A stretch of DNA of 25,262 bases from an uncultured Flavobacteriales bacterium (GTDB lineage: Bacteria; Bacteroidota; Bacteroidia; Flavobacteriales_D; Sanyastnellaceae), in NCBI GenBank assembly GCA_938003665.1, contig CALKYI010000003.1, forward strand, positions 1-25,262, written 5' to 3'. The notes below the pieces were generated by a model that was not told the origin of the DNA, did no database searches, and worked only from the letters and a program-made list of their open reading frames with translations. The translations under genes were made by a program, and so were the position numbers. Shown here piece by piece: positions 1 to 7,516 of this stretch (positions within the stretch are counted from its first letter, which is position 1; every line of letters begins with the position of its first letter).

Positions 1-69
1 ATTTTTTTATCCCTACTCCACCCCCTACACTCCCCACTTCGCCCACACCCAAGTGTTCGCAATTCCAGC

Positions 70-85
70 GCCTCGCGCGCGAGGC
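70..85. repeat. 16-bp perfect palindrome upstream of first gene
   Basis: GCCTCGCGCGCGAGGC reads identically on both strands. It lies about 28 bases before the GTG start of the first gene. There is no T-run after it, so a Rho-independent terminator is not indicated. It may be an operator, the tail of an upstream gene, or chance in G+C-rich sequence. Confidence 0.45.
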
Positions 86-112
86 CTTCGCACTGTGAAA
101 TAGCTTGCCTTT

Positions 113-1261
113 GTGGATGAACCCTCAACATACCGCTGGCTGCTGATCGGATTGGTGCTATTGCCAATGCTGGCCTTGGCGCCCATCAAAAACGCCGGTA
201 TTGTCCAAGAACACGACCTGCCAGGAGATTTGGCACCCGGGGCAACCCAGTTGGTCACGTGGTCATTGGACATCTACGATTGCGAAGGGTTTGCTCGCTT
301 TCAAATTCAATTCCCGAATGGCATCAGCGCCCAACCCGTGGAAACCGCTGGTGCTTCCTTCTCCTTTGAAGACGGAAAGGCCAAATTCATCTGGATGGAG
401 TTGCCACCGAAAAACACCCTCGAGGTCTCCCTCGAAATTTCGGCCGATTCGAACTTTGAAGGCGGTTCCGTCACTCAGTGGTTCTCATTCATTCGAGACG
501 GTCGGCGAAAAGACGTGGAATTTGAACCGCACCACCTCGCACGCAAGGACCCTCCAGCGACCTCACGGCTTTCCGACACTGCTGAATTGAGCGTTGAGCG
601 TGAGTGGACCGCAACCACCGAGCGTACCGGAACCATGACCGTGACCGTTACCGGCCACGAACCTGGCCAATTCCTAAAACTTACAGAATTCCTCGGGCCG
701 CATGATGCCGTGTCCATTCTGAAGGAAGCCGATTGTGACATCCGTGATGCGTTCGATGAGCAACTGGTCTTCATTTGGCAGGCCGCTCCAAACCGTGCCG
801 ATGTGGTGGTTCAGTACACATTGCGCGAAGGCAACCCGAACGCGGTCAGCGGACGCGTCTCGACCATTCAAGACAACATGGCCGTCGAGCAAATCGTTGA
901 AGCCCTTGCTCCGGACGCTGTTGAACCTTTGGCTGCAACGCCAGTGCAGGAGCCGAAGCCAGAACCAATCGATGATGAGGTCGCTTTTCGCATCCAGATT
1001 CTGGCTACCCATACCAAAGTCAGCAGCCAAGCCGTGAAACGCATTTACGCTTATCCCGGCGAAGTCCGTCATGAACGGCATTCCGACTGGCACAAATACA
1101 CCACAGGCTACCACACCACCTACAAAGCCGCCCGTGACAACCGGGTGGATTTGAGTAGCAATCACGCGTTCCCCGGTCCGTTTGTCGCGGCCTACCGCAG
1201 CGGACAACGCATCACCGTCCAAGAAGCTCTCTTGGTCACCAAACAAAACTGGATTCCCTAA
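113..1261 (+). CDS. Membrane-anchored protein with SPOR-like C-terminal domain
   Basis: The function is not known. Residues about 9-24 form a hydrophobic segment (signal peptide or N-terminal anchor), so most of the 382-residue protein should be in the periplasm or outside. Residues about 31-110 and 161-240 look like two copies of one beta-rich domain: both have an F-I-W near the end and a hydrophobic V/L-rich strand after it. A Pro/Glu-rich linker (about 265-290) follows. Residues 291-371 resemble the compact SPOR-like domain common in Bacteroidota (FRIQI near its start, YKAARD, a second FVAAYRSGQRI strand), a fold often linked to peptidoglycan binding. An in-frame TAG at 101-103 limits upstream extension, so the GTG at 113 is the earliest plausible start; a start at the ATG at 167 is possible. 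Its TAA overlaps the ATG of the recombinase gene by one base. Confidence 0.7.
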   Translation: MDEPSTYRWLLIGLVLLPMLALAPIKNAGIVQEHDLPGDLAPGATQLVTWSLDIYDCEGFARFQIQFPNGISAQPVETAGASFSFEDGKAKFIWMELPPKNTLEVSLEISADSNFEGGSVTQWFSFIRDGRRKDVEFEPHHLARKDPPATSRLSDTAELSVEREWTATTERTGTMTVTVTGHEPGQFLKLTEFLGPHDAVSILKEADCDIRDAFDEQLVFIWQAAPNRADVVVQYTLREGNPNAVSGRVSTIQDNMAVEQIVEALAPDAVEPLAATPVQEPKPEPIDDEVAFRIQILATHTKVSSQAVKRIYAYPGEVRHERHSDWHKYTTGYHTTYKAARDNRVDLSSNHAFPGPFVAAYRSGQRITVQEALLVTKQNWIP

Positions 1262-2205
1262 TGAAGCGCAATTCATCGGATTGGAAATCAGCCATCAACG
1301 GCTACGAAACGTACCTCGCTCTCGAGCGTGGCTTGAGCGAAAATTCCATTGTCGCCTACCTCCGTGACATCACGAAATTTTGCAATTACTGCGTGGAACA
1401 CGAATCGGTTCAAGATCCAGGACTGGTGCAGATGGAGCACATTGAGCGGTACCTCGGTTTTTTGTTTGACGAAGGCATCGCACGCAACAGCCAGTCGCGC
1501 ATGCTCTCGGGCATTCGCAGCTTTTGCAAGTACCTGCGCGTGGAGCACATCATGGAAGGCAATCCGGTGGAATTGGTCGAAGCCCCGAAACCTCAGCGCA
1601 AGCTGCCCGACGTGTTGACCGTGGACGAAATCAGCGCCATCATTGGCGCCGTTGACCTCTCACGACGCGAAGGCGTTCGCAACAAAGCGATGCTTGAAGT
1701 TCTGTACAGCTGCGGCTTGCGCGTGACCGAATTGTGCGAATTGCAGCTTTCCAAGGTGGATTTCATCGACCGAGTGGTGCAAGTCGTCGGAAAGGGAAAC
1801 AAAGAGCGCATTGTTCCCATCGGATCTACGGCGCTCGCCGCCATCGACGATTACCTAGCGCATTACCGGGCGGACATCATCCCGATGAAAGGCCACGAGG
1901 ATACGTTGTTCCTCGGAAGGCAAGGACGCGGACTGAGCCGGCAAATGGCCTTCACCATGTTGCGCCGGGTCGCCATTCACGCGCAGGTCCGCAAAAGCAT
2001 TTCCCCGCACACCTTCCGGCACAGTTTTGCCACCCACTTGCTCGAAGCCGGTGCTGACTTGCGCGCGGTGCAGGAGATGCTAGGCCACGCCCAGATTGCC
2101 ACCACGGAAATCTACACCCACCTCGATCGGCGCTTCCTCCGCGACCAGATTGATACCTTCCACCCGCGCAGCGCGCAAAAGCAGAAGAAAAAAGCGACTT
2201 CATGA
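1261..2205 (+). CDS. xerD: Tyrosine recombinase XerC/XerD
   Basis: This is a site-specific recombinase of the Xer type, the family that resolves chromosome dimers at dif during division. The 314-residue length is close to the usual of about 300. Residues about 5-95 form the N-terminal SAM-like DNA-binding domain; residues about 115-295 form the catalytic domain. The full catalytic set is visible: Arg154 (CGLRVTE), Lys178 (GKGNKER), His250 and Arg253 (HTFRH), His276 (MLGHAQI) and nucleophile Tyr285 (EIYTHLD). The standard chromosomal form, the absence of integrase partner genes and the housekeeping neighbours argue against a phage or element integrase. XerC and XerD cannot be told apart with certainty here; the symbol is the likelier guess. 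Its stop overlaps the next gene as ATGA, suggesting translational coupling. Confidence 0.9.
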   Translation: MKRNSSDWKSAINGYETYLALERGLSENSIVAYLRDITKFCNYCVEHESVQDPGLVQMEHIERYLGFLFDEGIARNSQSRMLSGIRSFCKYLRVEHIMEGNPVELVEAPKPQRKLPDVLTVDEISAIIGAVDLSRREGVRNKAMLEVLYSCGLRVTELCELQLSKVDFIDRVVQVVGKGNKERIVPIGSTALAAIDDYLAHYRADIIPMKGHEDTLFLGRQGRGLSRQMAFTMLRRVAIHAQVRKSISPHTFRHSFATHLLEAGADLRAVQEMLGHAQIATTEIYTHLDRRFLRDQIDTFHPRSAQKQKKKATS

Positions 2206-3080
2206 GGCTTGGCCTCTGTTTCGTGCTCGGCATCACGCTGTGCGTTGGAGTAGCACCCATAGCTTTGTCCCAGCGGGACCATGACGTTTCGACTGAGTGG
2301 TTTATCAGCGCGAACGGAACCGACACCCTAGGCTGTGACCTGTACCTGCCCCACGAGGCGATTCATCCCGGTTGGGGCGTTGTGTTTTTGCACGGCGGCG
2401 GATTTTTCACAGGCAGCCGCGACGGAGTGGCAAGCCAAGCCTACTGCGCAGCTTTGGCAGCGCGGGGCATACCCGTCATGAGCATCGATTACCGGCTTCG
2501 GCAGGTGGGCCAAGGTTTTCACTGCGATATCAGCATTCCGGACAAACGCGAAGCCATCCGTTGGGCAGCAGAAGACTTGATGGCAGCTGTTGAAGCATTT
2601 GGCGCGCGCTTTCCCGCCGGCATCATTGCCGCCGGCTCGTCCGCTGGGGCTGAGGCCGTTTTGGACGCCGTGTATGCCTTGCCGCAGTCTACACTGAAAG
2701 CAGCCATCAGCCTCGCAGGTGGCGTGGAACCTCCTCTGGTCTGGAGGGACACGCCAGTGCTTGCTGTGCACGGCACGTGCGACGCCCTTGTGCCCTACTG
2801 CATCGACCTTCACCACTATTGTCCAGCAACAAGTGTGGGTGCCCTCCTGCTCGCCGGTGGTGGCGGGCTCGCGACCGAAGGGGCCAACGTGGAATTGTAT
2901 GCCGTTCAATATGCTGGGCATGAATTGAGTACGTCCATGTTGACTGATCCCTTTTTCATTGAACGTTCGGTTGACTTCATCAACTCGGTGGTCACCCGTA
3001 CCTTCGAATCCAACAGCACCACCATCCCCCTTTACCGACCATGCACCCTCTCTCACCACCCCGACCCCAGCTGTCAATGA
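2202..3080 (+). CDS. Secreted alpha/beta-hydrolase (esterase-like)
   Basis: This is a 292-residue serine hydrolase of the alpha/beta fold, probably a carboxylesterase. Residues 1-24 form a signal peptide ending near ALSQ. HGGG at 64-67 is the oxyanion-hole motif of the hormone-sensitive-lipase/carboxylesterase group. The nucleophile elbow GSSAG (145-149) places the catalytic serine at 147. Asp194 (HGTCDALVPY) and His240 (YAGHE) complete a plausible triad. Many cysteines, for example at 45, 82, 108, 193, 200 and 207, fit a disulfide-rich exported protein. That agrees with a thioredoxin-like gene directly downstream. The substrate cannot be inferred. Both ends overlap neighbours by ATGA: with the recombinase stop at 2202-2205 and with the thioredoxin start at 3077-3080. 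Confidence 0.8.
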   Translation: MRLGLCFVLGITLCVGVAPIALSQRDHDVSTEWFISANGTDTLGCDLYLPHEAIHPGWGVVFLHGGGFFTGSRDGVASQAYCAALAARGIPVMSIDYRLRQVGQGFHCDISIPDKREAIRWAAEDLMAAVEAFGARFPAGIIAAGSSAGAEAVLDAVYALPQSTLKAAISLAGGVEPPLVWRDTPVLAVHGTCDALVPYCIDLHHYCPATSVGALLLAGGGGLATEGANVELYAVQYAGHELSTSMLTDPFFIERSVDFINSVVTRTFESNSTTIPLYRPCTLSHHPDPSCQ

Positions 3081-3607
3081 CACGCTTTCTGTTCATTATG
3101 TGTTTTGCTTGGGCTTCCATGGGCCCGGCATCGGCTCAATACCCGCATCCGGCCGATGAACGCGGATACATCGTGCGCGTAGGCGACGCTGTGCCAGACT
3201 TTCAGCTTGAATGCACGAACGGCTCCACCTACTCACGAGCATCCCTGCTTGGCACCGCTTATGTGCTCCAATTCACTGCTTCTTGGTGCGGGGTATGCCG
3301 AAAAGAAATGCCGCACCTCGAAAAAGAAGTGTGGCAGCAGTTCGGTGGTGATGACTTCGTTTTGTTGGGCGTGGATCTCGATGAACCGGCAGAGAAAGTA
3401 ACTGCCTTTGTTGAGCAAATGGGCACCACCTACCCCATTGCACCCGACCCTGAAGGCACACTCTTCTACAAAATCGCCGGTCCCAAGTCAGGCGTCACCC
3501 GGAATGTCGTAGTGGATGAAACGGGCACGATTGTATTCCTCACGCGCCTCTTCGAAGCGGAGGAATTTGAGGCCATGAAGTCCGTCATTGACGGCTTGGT
3601 CAATTAA
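3077..3607 (+). CDS. TlpA/ResA-like thioredoxin-fold protein, exported
   Basis: This is a 176-residue redoxin-domain protein, probably a periplasmic thiol-disulfide reductant. Residues 1-21 form a signal peptide ending in ASAQ. The domain begins at the VGDAVPDFQL strand (residues about 35-44), and the active site WCGVC has Cys71 and Cys74. The ATG at 3077 was chosen because it overlaps the preceding TGA as ATGA and puts the signal peptide at the N-terminus; an in-frame ATG at 3041 would add 12 residues and break that arrangement. The position where thioredoxins carry a cis-proline instead reads GVTRN (139-143), closer to peroxiredoxin-type redoxins, so the exact activity is uncertain. Its stop shares TTAA with the stop of the convergent glutamyl-Q synthetase gene. 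Confidence 0.82.
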   Translation: MTRFLFIMCFAWASMGPASAQYPHPADERGYIVRVGDAVPDFQLECTNGSTYSRASLLGTAYVLQFTASWCGVCRKEMPHLEKEVWQQFGGDDFVLLGVDLDEPAEKVTAFVEQMGTTYPIAPDPEGTLFYKIAGPKSGVTRNVVVDETGTIVFLTRLFEAEEFEAMKSVIDGLVN

Positions 3608-4446
3608 AGCCTTTCGCGGTCGCACCATTGCGCTTGCGCCTCCGCCAGCATCGACGAGGGTGACCCGGGCTCGACACTTGGCAGCCCCAAATGCCCAAAA
3701 ACAGCATTGAGCGCCTCCGAAACGGGCAAATCGTCAACGGCAGGGGCATGTGTTTGTTTGGACAGTTTTCGTCCCTGGTCGTCCAAGGCCAGCGGCAAGT
3801 GATGGTAGTGCACCTCATCCCCGCCAAGCGTGCGCTGCAAATGCAGGTGGGCGGCCGTGAACGGCGCGAGGTCGGCCCCTCGCACGACGTGGGTGATGCC
3901 GAGGTGCATATCATCGACCACATTGGCTAGGTGGTAGCTGTAGATGCCATGCGCATTGCGCAGCCCGAAATCCCCCACTTCAGAAGCCAAGTCCATCGTC
4001 ATCGTGCCCAGCCCTCCGTCTTCCCAAGCCACAGAGCCTGTATCCATTGCAAACCGAACGGAACGTGGTTCGACGTTGGACGCGCCTTTGCAGATGCCGG
4101 GATAGATGGCGTGGCCCGCCAATTGCTTGCGCGTGCATGCACAGGGAAAGGTCCGATTCATTTCAACCAATGAGGCCAAGGCCGCTTCGTACGCGTCGAA
4201 TCGATTGGATTGATACACCACGTCCCCATCCCATTCCAGGTCGAACCGTTCTAGGGTATTCAAAATCGAATCGATGGAACCAGGTGCCACCCGGGGACCA
4301 TCGAGGTCATCGATGCGGAGGTGCCATTGTCCAGCATGCCCACGGGCGTCCAGCCACGAACCGACCGCAGCGACCAGCGAGCCAAAGTGAAGTGGCCCGG
4401 ATGGTGTGGGTGCAAAACGCCCGACGTATGGCTGCGGATCAGTCAC
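3604..4446 (-). CDS. gluQ: Glutamyl-Q tRNA(Asp) synthetase
   Basis: GluQRS is a shortened glutamyl-tRNA synthetase that attaches glutamate to the queuosine base of tRNA(Asp) instead of to a tRNA end. The 280-residue length is typical and the anticodon-binding domain of full GluRS is absent. Seen: the class I HIGH-equivalent HFGS at 20-23, RIDDLDGPR at 44-52, a zinc-site pattern Cys102-x-Cys104, Tyr115, Cys119 (CACTRK then YPGICK), and the KMSKS-equivalent KLSKQ at 227-231. The start is GTG, and GTGACTGA overlaps the ettA stop by 8 bases, implying coupled translation from the ettA message. Its TAA overlaps the TAA of the convergent thioredoxin gene. Queuosine-synthesis genes are not in the window. 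Confidence 0.9.
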   Translation of the reverse strand: MTDPQPYVGRFAPTPSGPLHFGSLVAAVGSWLDARGHAGQWHLRIDDLDGPRVAPGSIDSILNTLERFDLEWDGDVVYQSNRFDAYEAALASLVEMNRTFPCACTRKQLAGHAIYPGICKGASNVEPRSVRFAMDTGSVAWEDGGLGTMTMDLASEVGDFGLRNAHGIYSYHLANVVDDMHLGITHVVRGADLAPFTAAHLHLQRTLGGDEVHYHHLPLALDDQGRKLSKQTHAPAVDDLPVSEALNAVFGHLGLPSVEPGSPSSMLAEAQAQWCDRERL

Positions 4447-6127
4447 GCACCAACTTTCGGTACTTCACGCGTTGCGGTCCGACATTGCCCAATCGCTTTT
4501 TGCGGTTTTCCTCGTATTCGCTGTACGTTCCTTCAAACCAGTACACTTGGCTGTCGCCCTCAAAAGCAAGGATGTGCGTGCAAATGCGGTCGAGGAAGTA
4601 CCGGTCGTGTGAAATGACCACGGCACAACCTGCGAATGACTCGATGCCCTCCTCCAACGCGCGCAACGTGTCGACGTCGATGTCGTTCGTCGGCTCGTCG
4701 AGCAGGAGGACGTTCGCTTCTGTTTTCAAGGTCATCGCAAGGTGCAATCGGTTGCGCTCACCACCGGAGAGCACGCCGCACTTCTTTTGTTGGTCGGCGC
4801 CGTTGAAGTTGAACCGGCTGACGTAGGCACGGCTGTTGAACAATTTGCCCCCGATTTCGAGTTGCTCGTTGCCCCCGCTAATGACTTCCCACACGGTTTT
4901 TTGCGGATCGATGTCGGCGTGGCGCTGATCGACGTAACCAATTTCCACCGTCTCGCCAATGTTGAAGCTTCCTGCATCGGCTTGCTCTTCCCCCATGATC
5001 ATGCGGAACAGCGTGGTTTTACCCGCTCCATTGGGGCCGATGACCCCCACGATGCCCGCTGGAGGCAAATTGAAATCGAGGTTCTCGATGAGCAACCGAT
5101 CACCGAATGCCTTCTGCAGCTTGATCGCCTCGATGACGGAATTGCCCAAGCGCGGTCCATTCGGAATAGGAATGGTCAATCGGGCTTCCTTTTCGTTGGT
5201 GCCCTCCGCGAGCATTTGCTCATAGTTGTTGACACGCGCTTTGTTTTTGGCACGGCGTCCCTTGGGCGATTGGCGCACCCAATCCAATTCCCGCTCCAAT
5301 TCCTTGCGGCGCTTGGATTCCTGCTTCTCCTCTTGGGCGAGGCGTTTCGACTTCTGCTCCAACCACGATGCGTAATTGCCCTCGTATGGGATGCCTTCGC
5401 CGCGGTCCAATTCCAATATCCACTTGGCTACGTTATCGAGGAAGTAACGGTCGTGCGTGACGCACAGAACGGTACCTGGGTACTGTTCCAGGTGCTGTTC
5501 CAACCAGTCGATCGACTCGGCATCCAAGTGGTTGGTCGGCTCGTCCAACAGCAACACGTCCGGTTGCTGAAGCAGCAAGCGACACAGCGCGACGCGGCGG
5601 CGCTCACCACCCGAAAGCACGCCGATTTTGGTATCATCCGGCGGACACCGCAAAGCGTCCATAGCGATGCTCAACTTTGTGTCGAGTTCCCATGCATTCA
5701 GGGCGTCGATGCGGTCTTGAACCTCGGCTTGCCGGTTAATCAATGCCTCCATTTTGTCGGGATTGTTCAGGATTTCTTCGTCCATGAACTTGGCGTTGAT
5801 TTCCTCGTACTCTTTCAACACATTGACAATCTCAGCCGTTCCTTCCTCAACGATTTCTCGGACCGTCTTGTTTTCGTCCAACTCAGGCTCCTGAGACAAG
5901 TACCCCACGCTCAATCCGGGTGACCAGGTCACGTCTCCCGTGTACGCCTCGTCCAAACCGGCGATGATGCGCATGACCGTGGATTTACCGGCGCCGTTCG
6001 CACCGAGGATGCCGATTTTGGCCCCGTAATAAAACCCGAGGGTGACATCTTTGAGAATGTGCTTACCAGCAGGGGTGACTTTGTTCACCCGGTGCATGCT
6101 GAAAATGACTTTTTTGTCGTCTGACAT
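4439..6127 (-). CDS. ettA: Energy-dependent translational throttle protein EttA (ABC-F)
   Basis: This is a soluble ABC-F ATPase that binds the ribosomal E site and gates entry into elongation according to the ATP/ADP state. The 562 residues match the EttA length. Two ABC domains are complete. The first has Walker A GANGAGKST (42-50), LSGGE at 171-175 and Walker B ending in Glu196. The second has GPNGAGKTT (364-372), LSGGE at 453-457 and Walker B Glu478. The characteristic arm insertion lies at about 95-145, and the basic linker between domains at about 255-320 (KSKRLAQEEKQE, then RQSPKGRRAKNKAR), typical of EttA. There are no membrane segments. A TATACTTG box sits 20 bases upstream of the ATG. 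The next gene, GluQRS, overlaps its stop. Confidence 0.95.
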   Translation of the reverse strand: MSDDKKVIFSMHRVNKVTPAGKHILKDVTLGFYYGAKIGILGANGAGKSTVMRIIAGLDEAYTGDVTWSPGLSVGYLSQEPELDENKTVREIVEEGTAEIVNVLKEYEEINAKFMDEEILNNPDKMEALINRQAEVQDRIDALNAWELDTKLSIAMDALRCPPDDTKIGVLSGGERRRVALCRLLLQQPDVLLLDEPTNHLDAESIDWLEQHLEQYPGTVLCVTHDRYFLDNVAKWILELDRGEGIPYEGNYASWLEQKSKRLAQEEKQESKRRKELERELDWVRQSPKGRRAKNKARVNNYEQMLAEGTNEKEARLTIPIPNGPRLGNSVIEAIKLQKAFGDRLLIENLDFNLPPAGIVGVIGPNGAGKTTLFRMIMGEEQADAGSFNIGETVEIGYVDQRHADIDPQKTVWEVISGGNEQLEIGGKLFNSRAYVSRFNFNGADQQKKCGVLSGGERNRLHLAMTLKTEANVLLLDEPTNDIDVDTLRALEEGIESFAGCAVVISHDRYFLDRICTHILAFEGDSQVYWFEGTYSEYEENRKKRLGNVGPQRVKYRKLVRD

Positions 6128-6147
6128 GGCAAGTGTTTGGTTTAGTG

Positions 6148-6155
6148 CAAGTATA
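6148..6155 (-). promoter_or_regulatory. Candidate -7 box of ettA
   Basis: On the minus strand TATACTTG differs from the Bacteroidota -7 consensus TAnnTTTG by one base. It ends 20 bases before the ettA ATG. No clear -33 TTG is visible at the expected distance, so the call is tentative. Confidence 0.35.
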
Positions 6156-6182
6156 CGGATGGTGCGGCATTGACAGCGCTCG

Positions 6183-7430
6183 CTACGCTTGAACGAGTTC
6201 CATCAGCGTAATCTCTGGTGGCATACCCACCCGTCCATGGAATCCGAGGACACCGAAGCCGCGGTTCACGTGCAGGTACTGCCCTCCCTCCTCATACAAT
6301 CCCGCCCATCGACGATAGCGCCATTTACTGGGTGACCATTTGACGCCAAGCCACGGGATTTCAATGCCGAATTGCATGCCGTGCGTGTGGCCGCTGAGGG
6401 TCAATTCCACCGGCGCTTTCCCGTGCATCACCTTTTCTTCCCAGTGCGTGGGGTCGTGGCTCATCAACACCGTTGGTAATGCGTCGCATCCGCTTCCTTT
6501 CATGGCCTTGATCAAGTCGCCGTTTTTGCGAAATCCGCTTCCCCAATTCTCAACGCCCAACAAGACCAACTCTGATCCATTGTGTTCGATGCGTTCATGG
6601 GTATTGAGCATCAAGTTGAATCCCATCTCTGCATGAATAGCCTTCAAGCGCTCCCTGCTCGCCTCACGTTCCCAATCTTCAAAAGGCCCATAATCCGCAT
6701 AATCATGGTTGCCCATGATGGAGAACTTTCCATACCGGGCCTCCAACGCCTTGAAAGCTGGAATCCAGGCTTCCGCTTCTTCCGCATGGGTGTTCACCAG
6801 GTCGCCGGTAAAGAGAATGAGGTCTGGTTCGAGGGCATTGATTCCTTCCAGCGCATCAAGCACAGGCTTCGGGGTGTTCGCGAAGCTCCCCAAGTGTGCA
6901 TCGGAAATCTGCACGATTTTCAGACCACTCAATCCCCGTGGCAGCCCTTTGATCGGAACACTAAGGCGTTCGGTACGAAATGCGTATTTCCCCCATGTTA
7001 CACCGTAGAGAAAGCTGAGGAAGGTTAGCCCGGAAAGGGCCACTCCCGTCTGGGTCAGAAACGTCTTCCGGGAGACGGGACTGGATGATTGGGTCAGCTG
7101 ATTTACCCCCCAAGCCGATCCGCTTCGCACCAACTCCAGCACCTCAAAGCCAGCCAAGATCAATTTTGGCACAAACACCACAAAAAACGAAACAGACAAC
7201 ACCGACAGCAATTTGGGATGCGTTACTCGCCACGTGGGCCACATAAAGCCGTTAATGATGAATGCCAACCAAATCCCCACCGCCAAGAACACCCACGTCC
7301 TCTTGATTAACACCCACGATGTTGCCTCACTCCACTGACGCTCCACCAACCGGTAAGCTAACCATTCGATGGCCGACAAAAGTCCAGCCATAAAGGCAAA
7401 TAGGAAAAGCATTCGACCGATGGAAGGCAT
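6183..7430 (-). CDS. Membrane-anchored calcineurin-like metallophosphoesterase (YkuE/YaeI type)
   Basis: This is a 415-residue protein (start at 7430) with about four N-terminal transmembrane helices (residues about 5-25, 40-62, 78-95 and near 115-145) followed by a metallophosphoesterase domain. Metal ligands are visible: Asp177 and His179 (SDAHLG), Asp210 (GDLVN), Asn241-His242 (GNHD), the MSHDPTHW histidine, and GHTHG at 347-351. Just before the domain, SRKTFL and a hydrophobic stretch resemble a twin-arginine signal, a feature known in YkuE-type enzymes, which would put the catalytic domain outside the inner membrane. The ATG at 7430 is preferred over the in-frame TTG at 7463, because that TTG is part of a perfect TAAATTTG -7 box. 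The substrate is unknown; a phospholipid or lipid A intermediate is possible from the family but not shown. Confidence 0.85.
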   Translation of the reverse strand: MPSIGRMLFLFAFMAGLLSAIEWLAYRLVERQWSEATSWVLIKRTWVFLAVGIWLAFIINGFMWPTWRVTHPKLLSVLSVSFFVVFVPKLILAGFEVLELVRSGSAWGVNQLTQSSSPVSRKTFLTQTGVALSGLTFLSFLYGVTWGKYAFRTERLSVPIKGLPRGLSGLKIVQISDAHLGSFANTPKPVLDALEGINALEPDLILFTGDLVNTHAEEAEAWIPAFKALEARYGKFSIMGNHDYADYGPFEDWEREASRERLKAIHAEMGFNLMLNTHERIEHNGSELVLLGVENWGSGFRKNGDLIKAMKGSGCDALPTVLMSHDPTHWEEKVMHGKAPVELTLSGHTHGMQFGIEIPWLGVKWSPSKWRYRRWAGLYEEGGQYLHVNRGFGVLGFHGRVGMPPEITLMELVQA

Positions 7431-7460
7431 GAACGTGAAATCTAAAGTTGGTGTGCGGCG

Positions 7461-7468
7461 CAAATTTA
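7461..7468 (-). promoter_or_regulatory. -7 box of the phosphoesterase gene
   Basis: Minus-strand TAAATTTG is an exact TAnnTTTG match, 30 bases upstream of the ATG at 7430. A TTTA lies 17 bases further upstream (7486-7489) as a weak -33 candidate. This box decides against the TTG start at 7463. Confidence 0.5.
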
Positions 7469-7516
7469 ACCGCTGACTTCCCTGTTAAATGCGCTCAGGG
7501 CGCCAATGTTTTCAAA

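Noticed and set aside
674..1276. 200-codon minus-strand frame opposite the SPOR-like protein
   Set aside because: It mirrors a coding gene, crosses into the recombinase gene and has no recognisable features.
1261..2205. XerC/D gene considered as a phage or integrative-element integrase
   Set aside because: There are no attachment repeats, excisionase, tRNA gene or cargo, and the length and motifs fit chromosomal Xer.
2328..3083. 251-codon minus-strand frame opposite the hydrolase
   Set aside because: It is antisense to the whole alpha/beta-hydrolase with its triad and signal peptide, and shows no motif of its own.
4047..4826. 259-codon plus-strand frame over gluQ and ettA ends
   Set aside because: It spans the opposite strand of two confident genes and is Arg/Ser-rich, as mirror frames in this sequence tend to be.
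4742..5923. Long open frame (393 codons) on the plus strand opposite ettA
   Set aside because: It runs entirely antisense to a clear EttA gene; its composition is that of a mirror frame and it has no recognisable domain.
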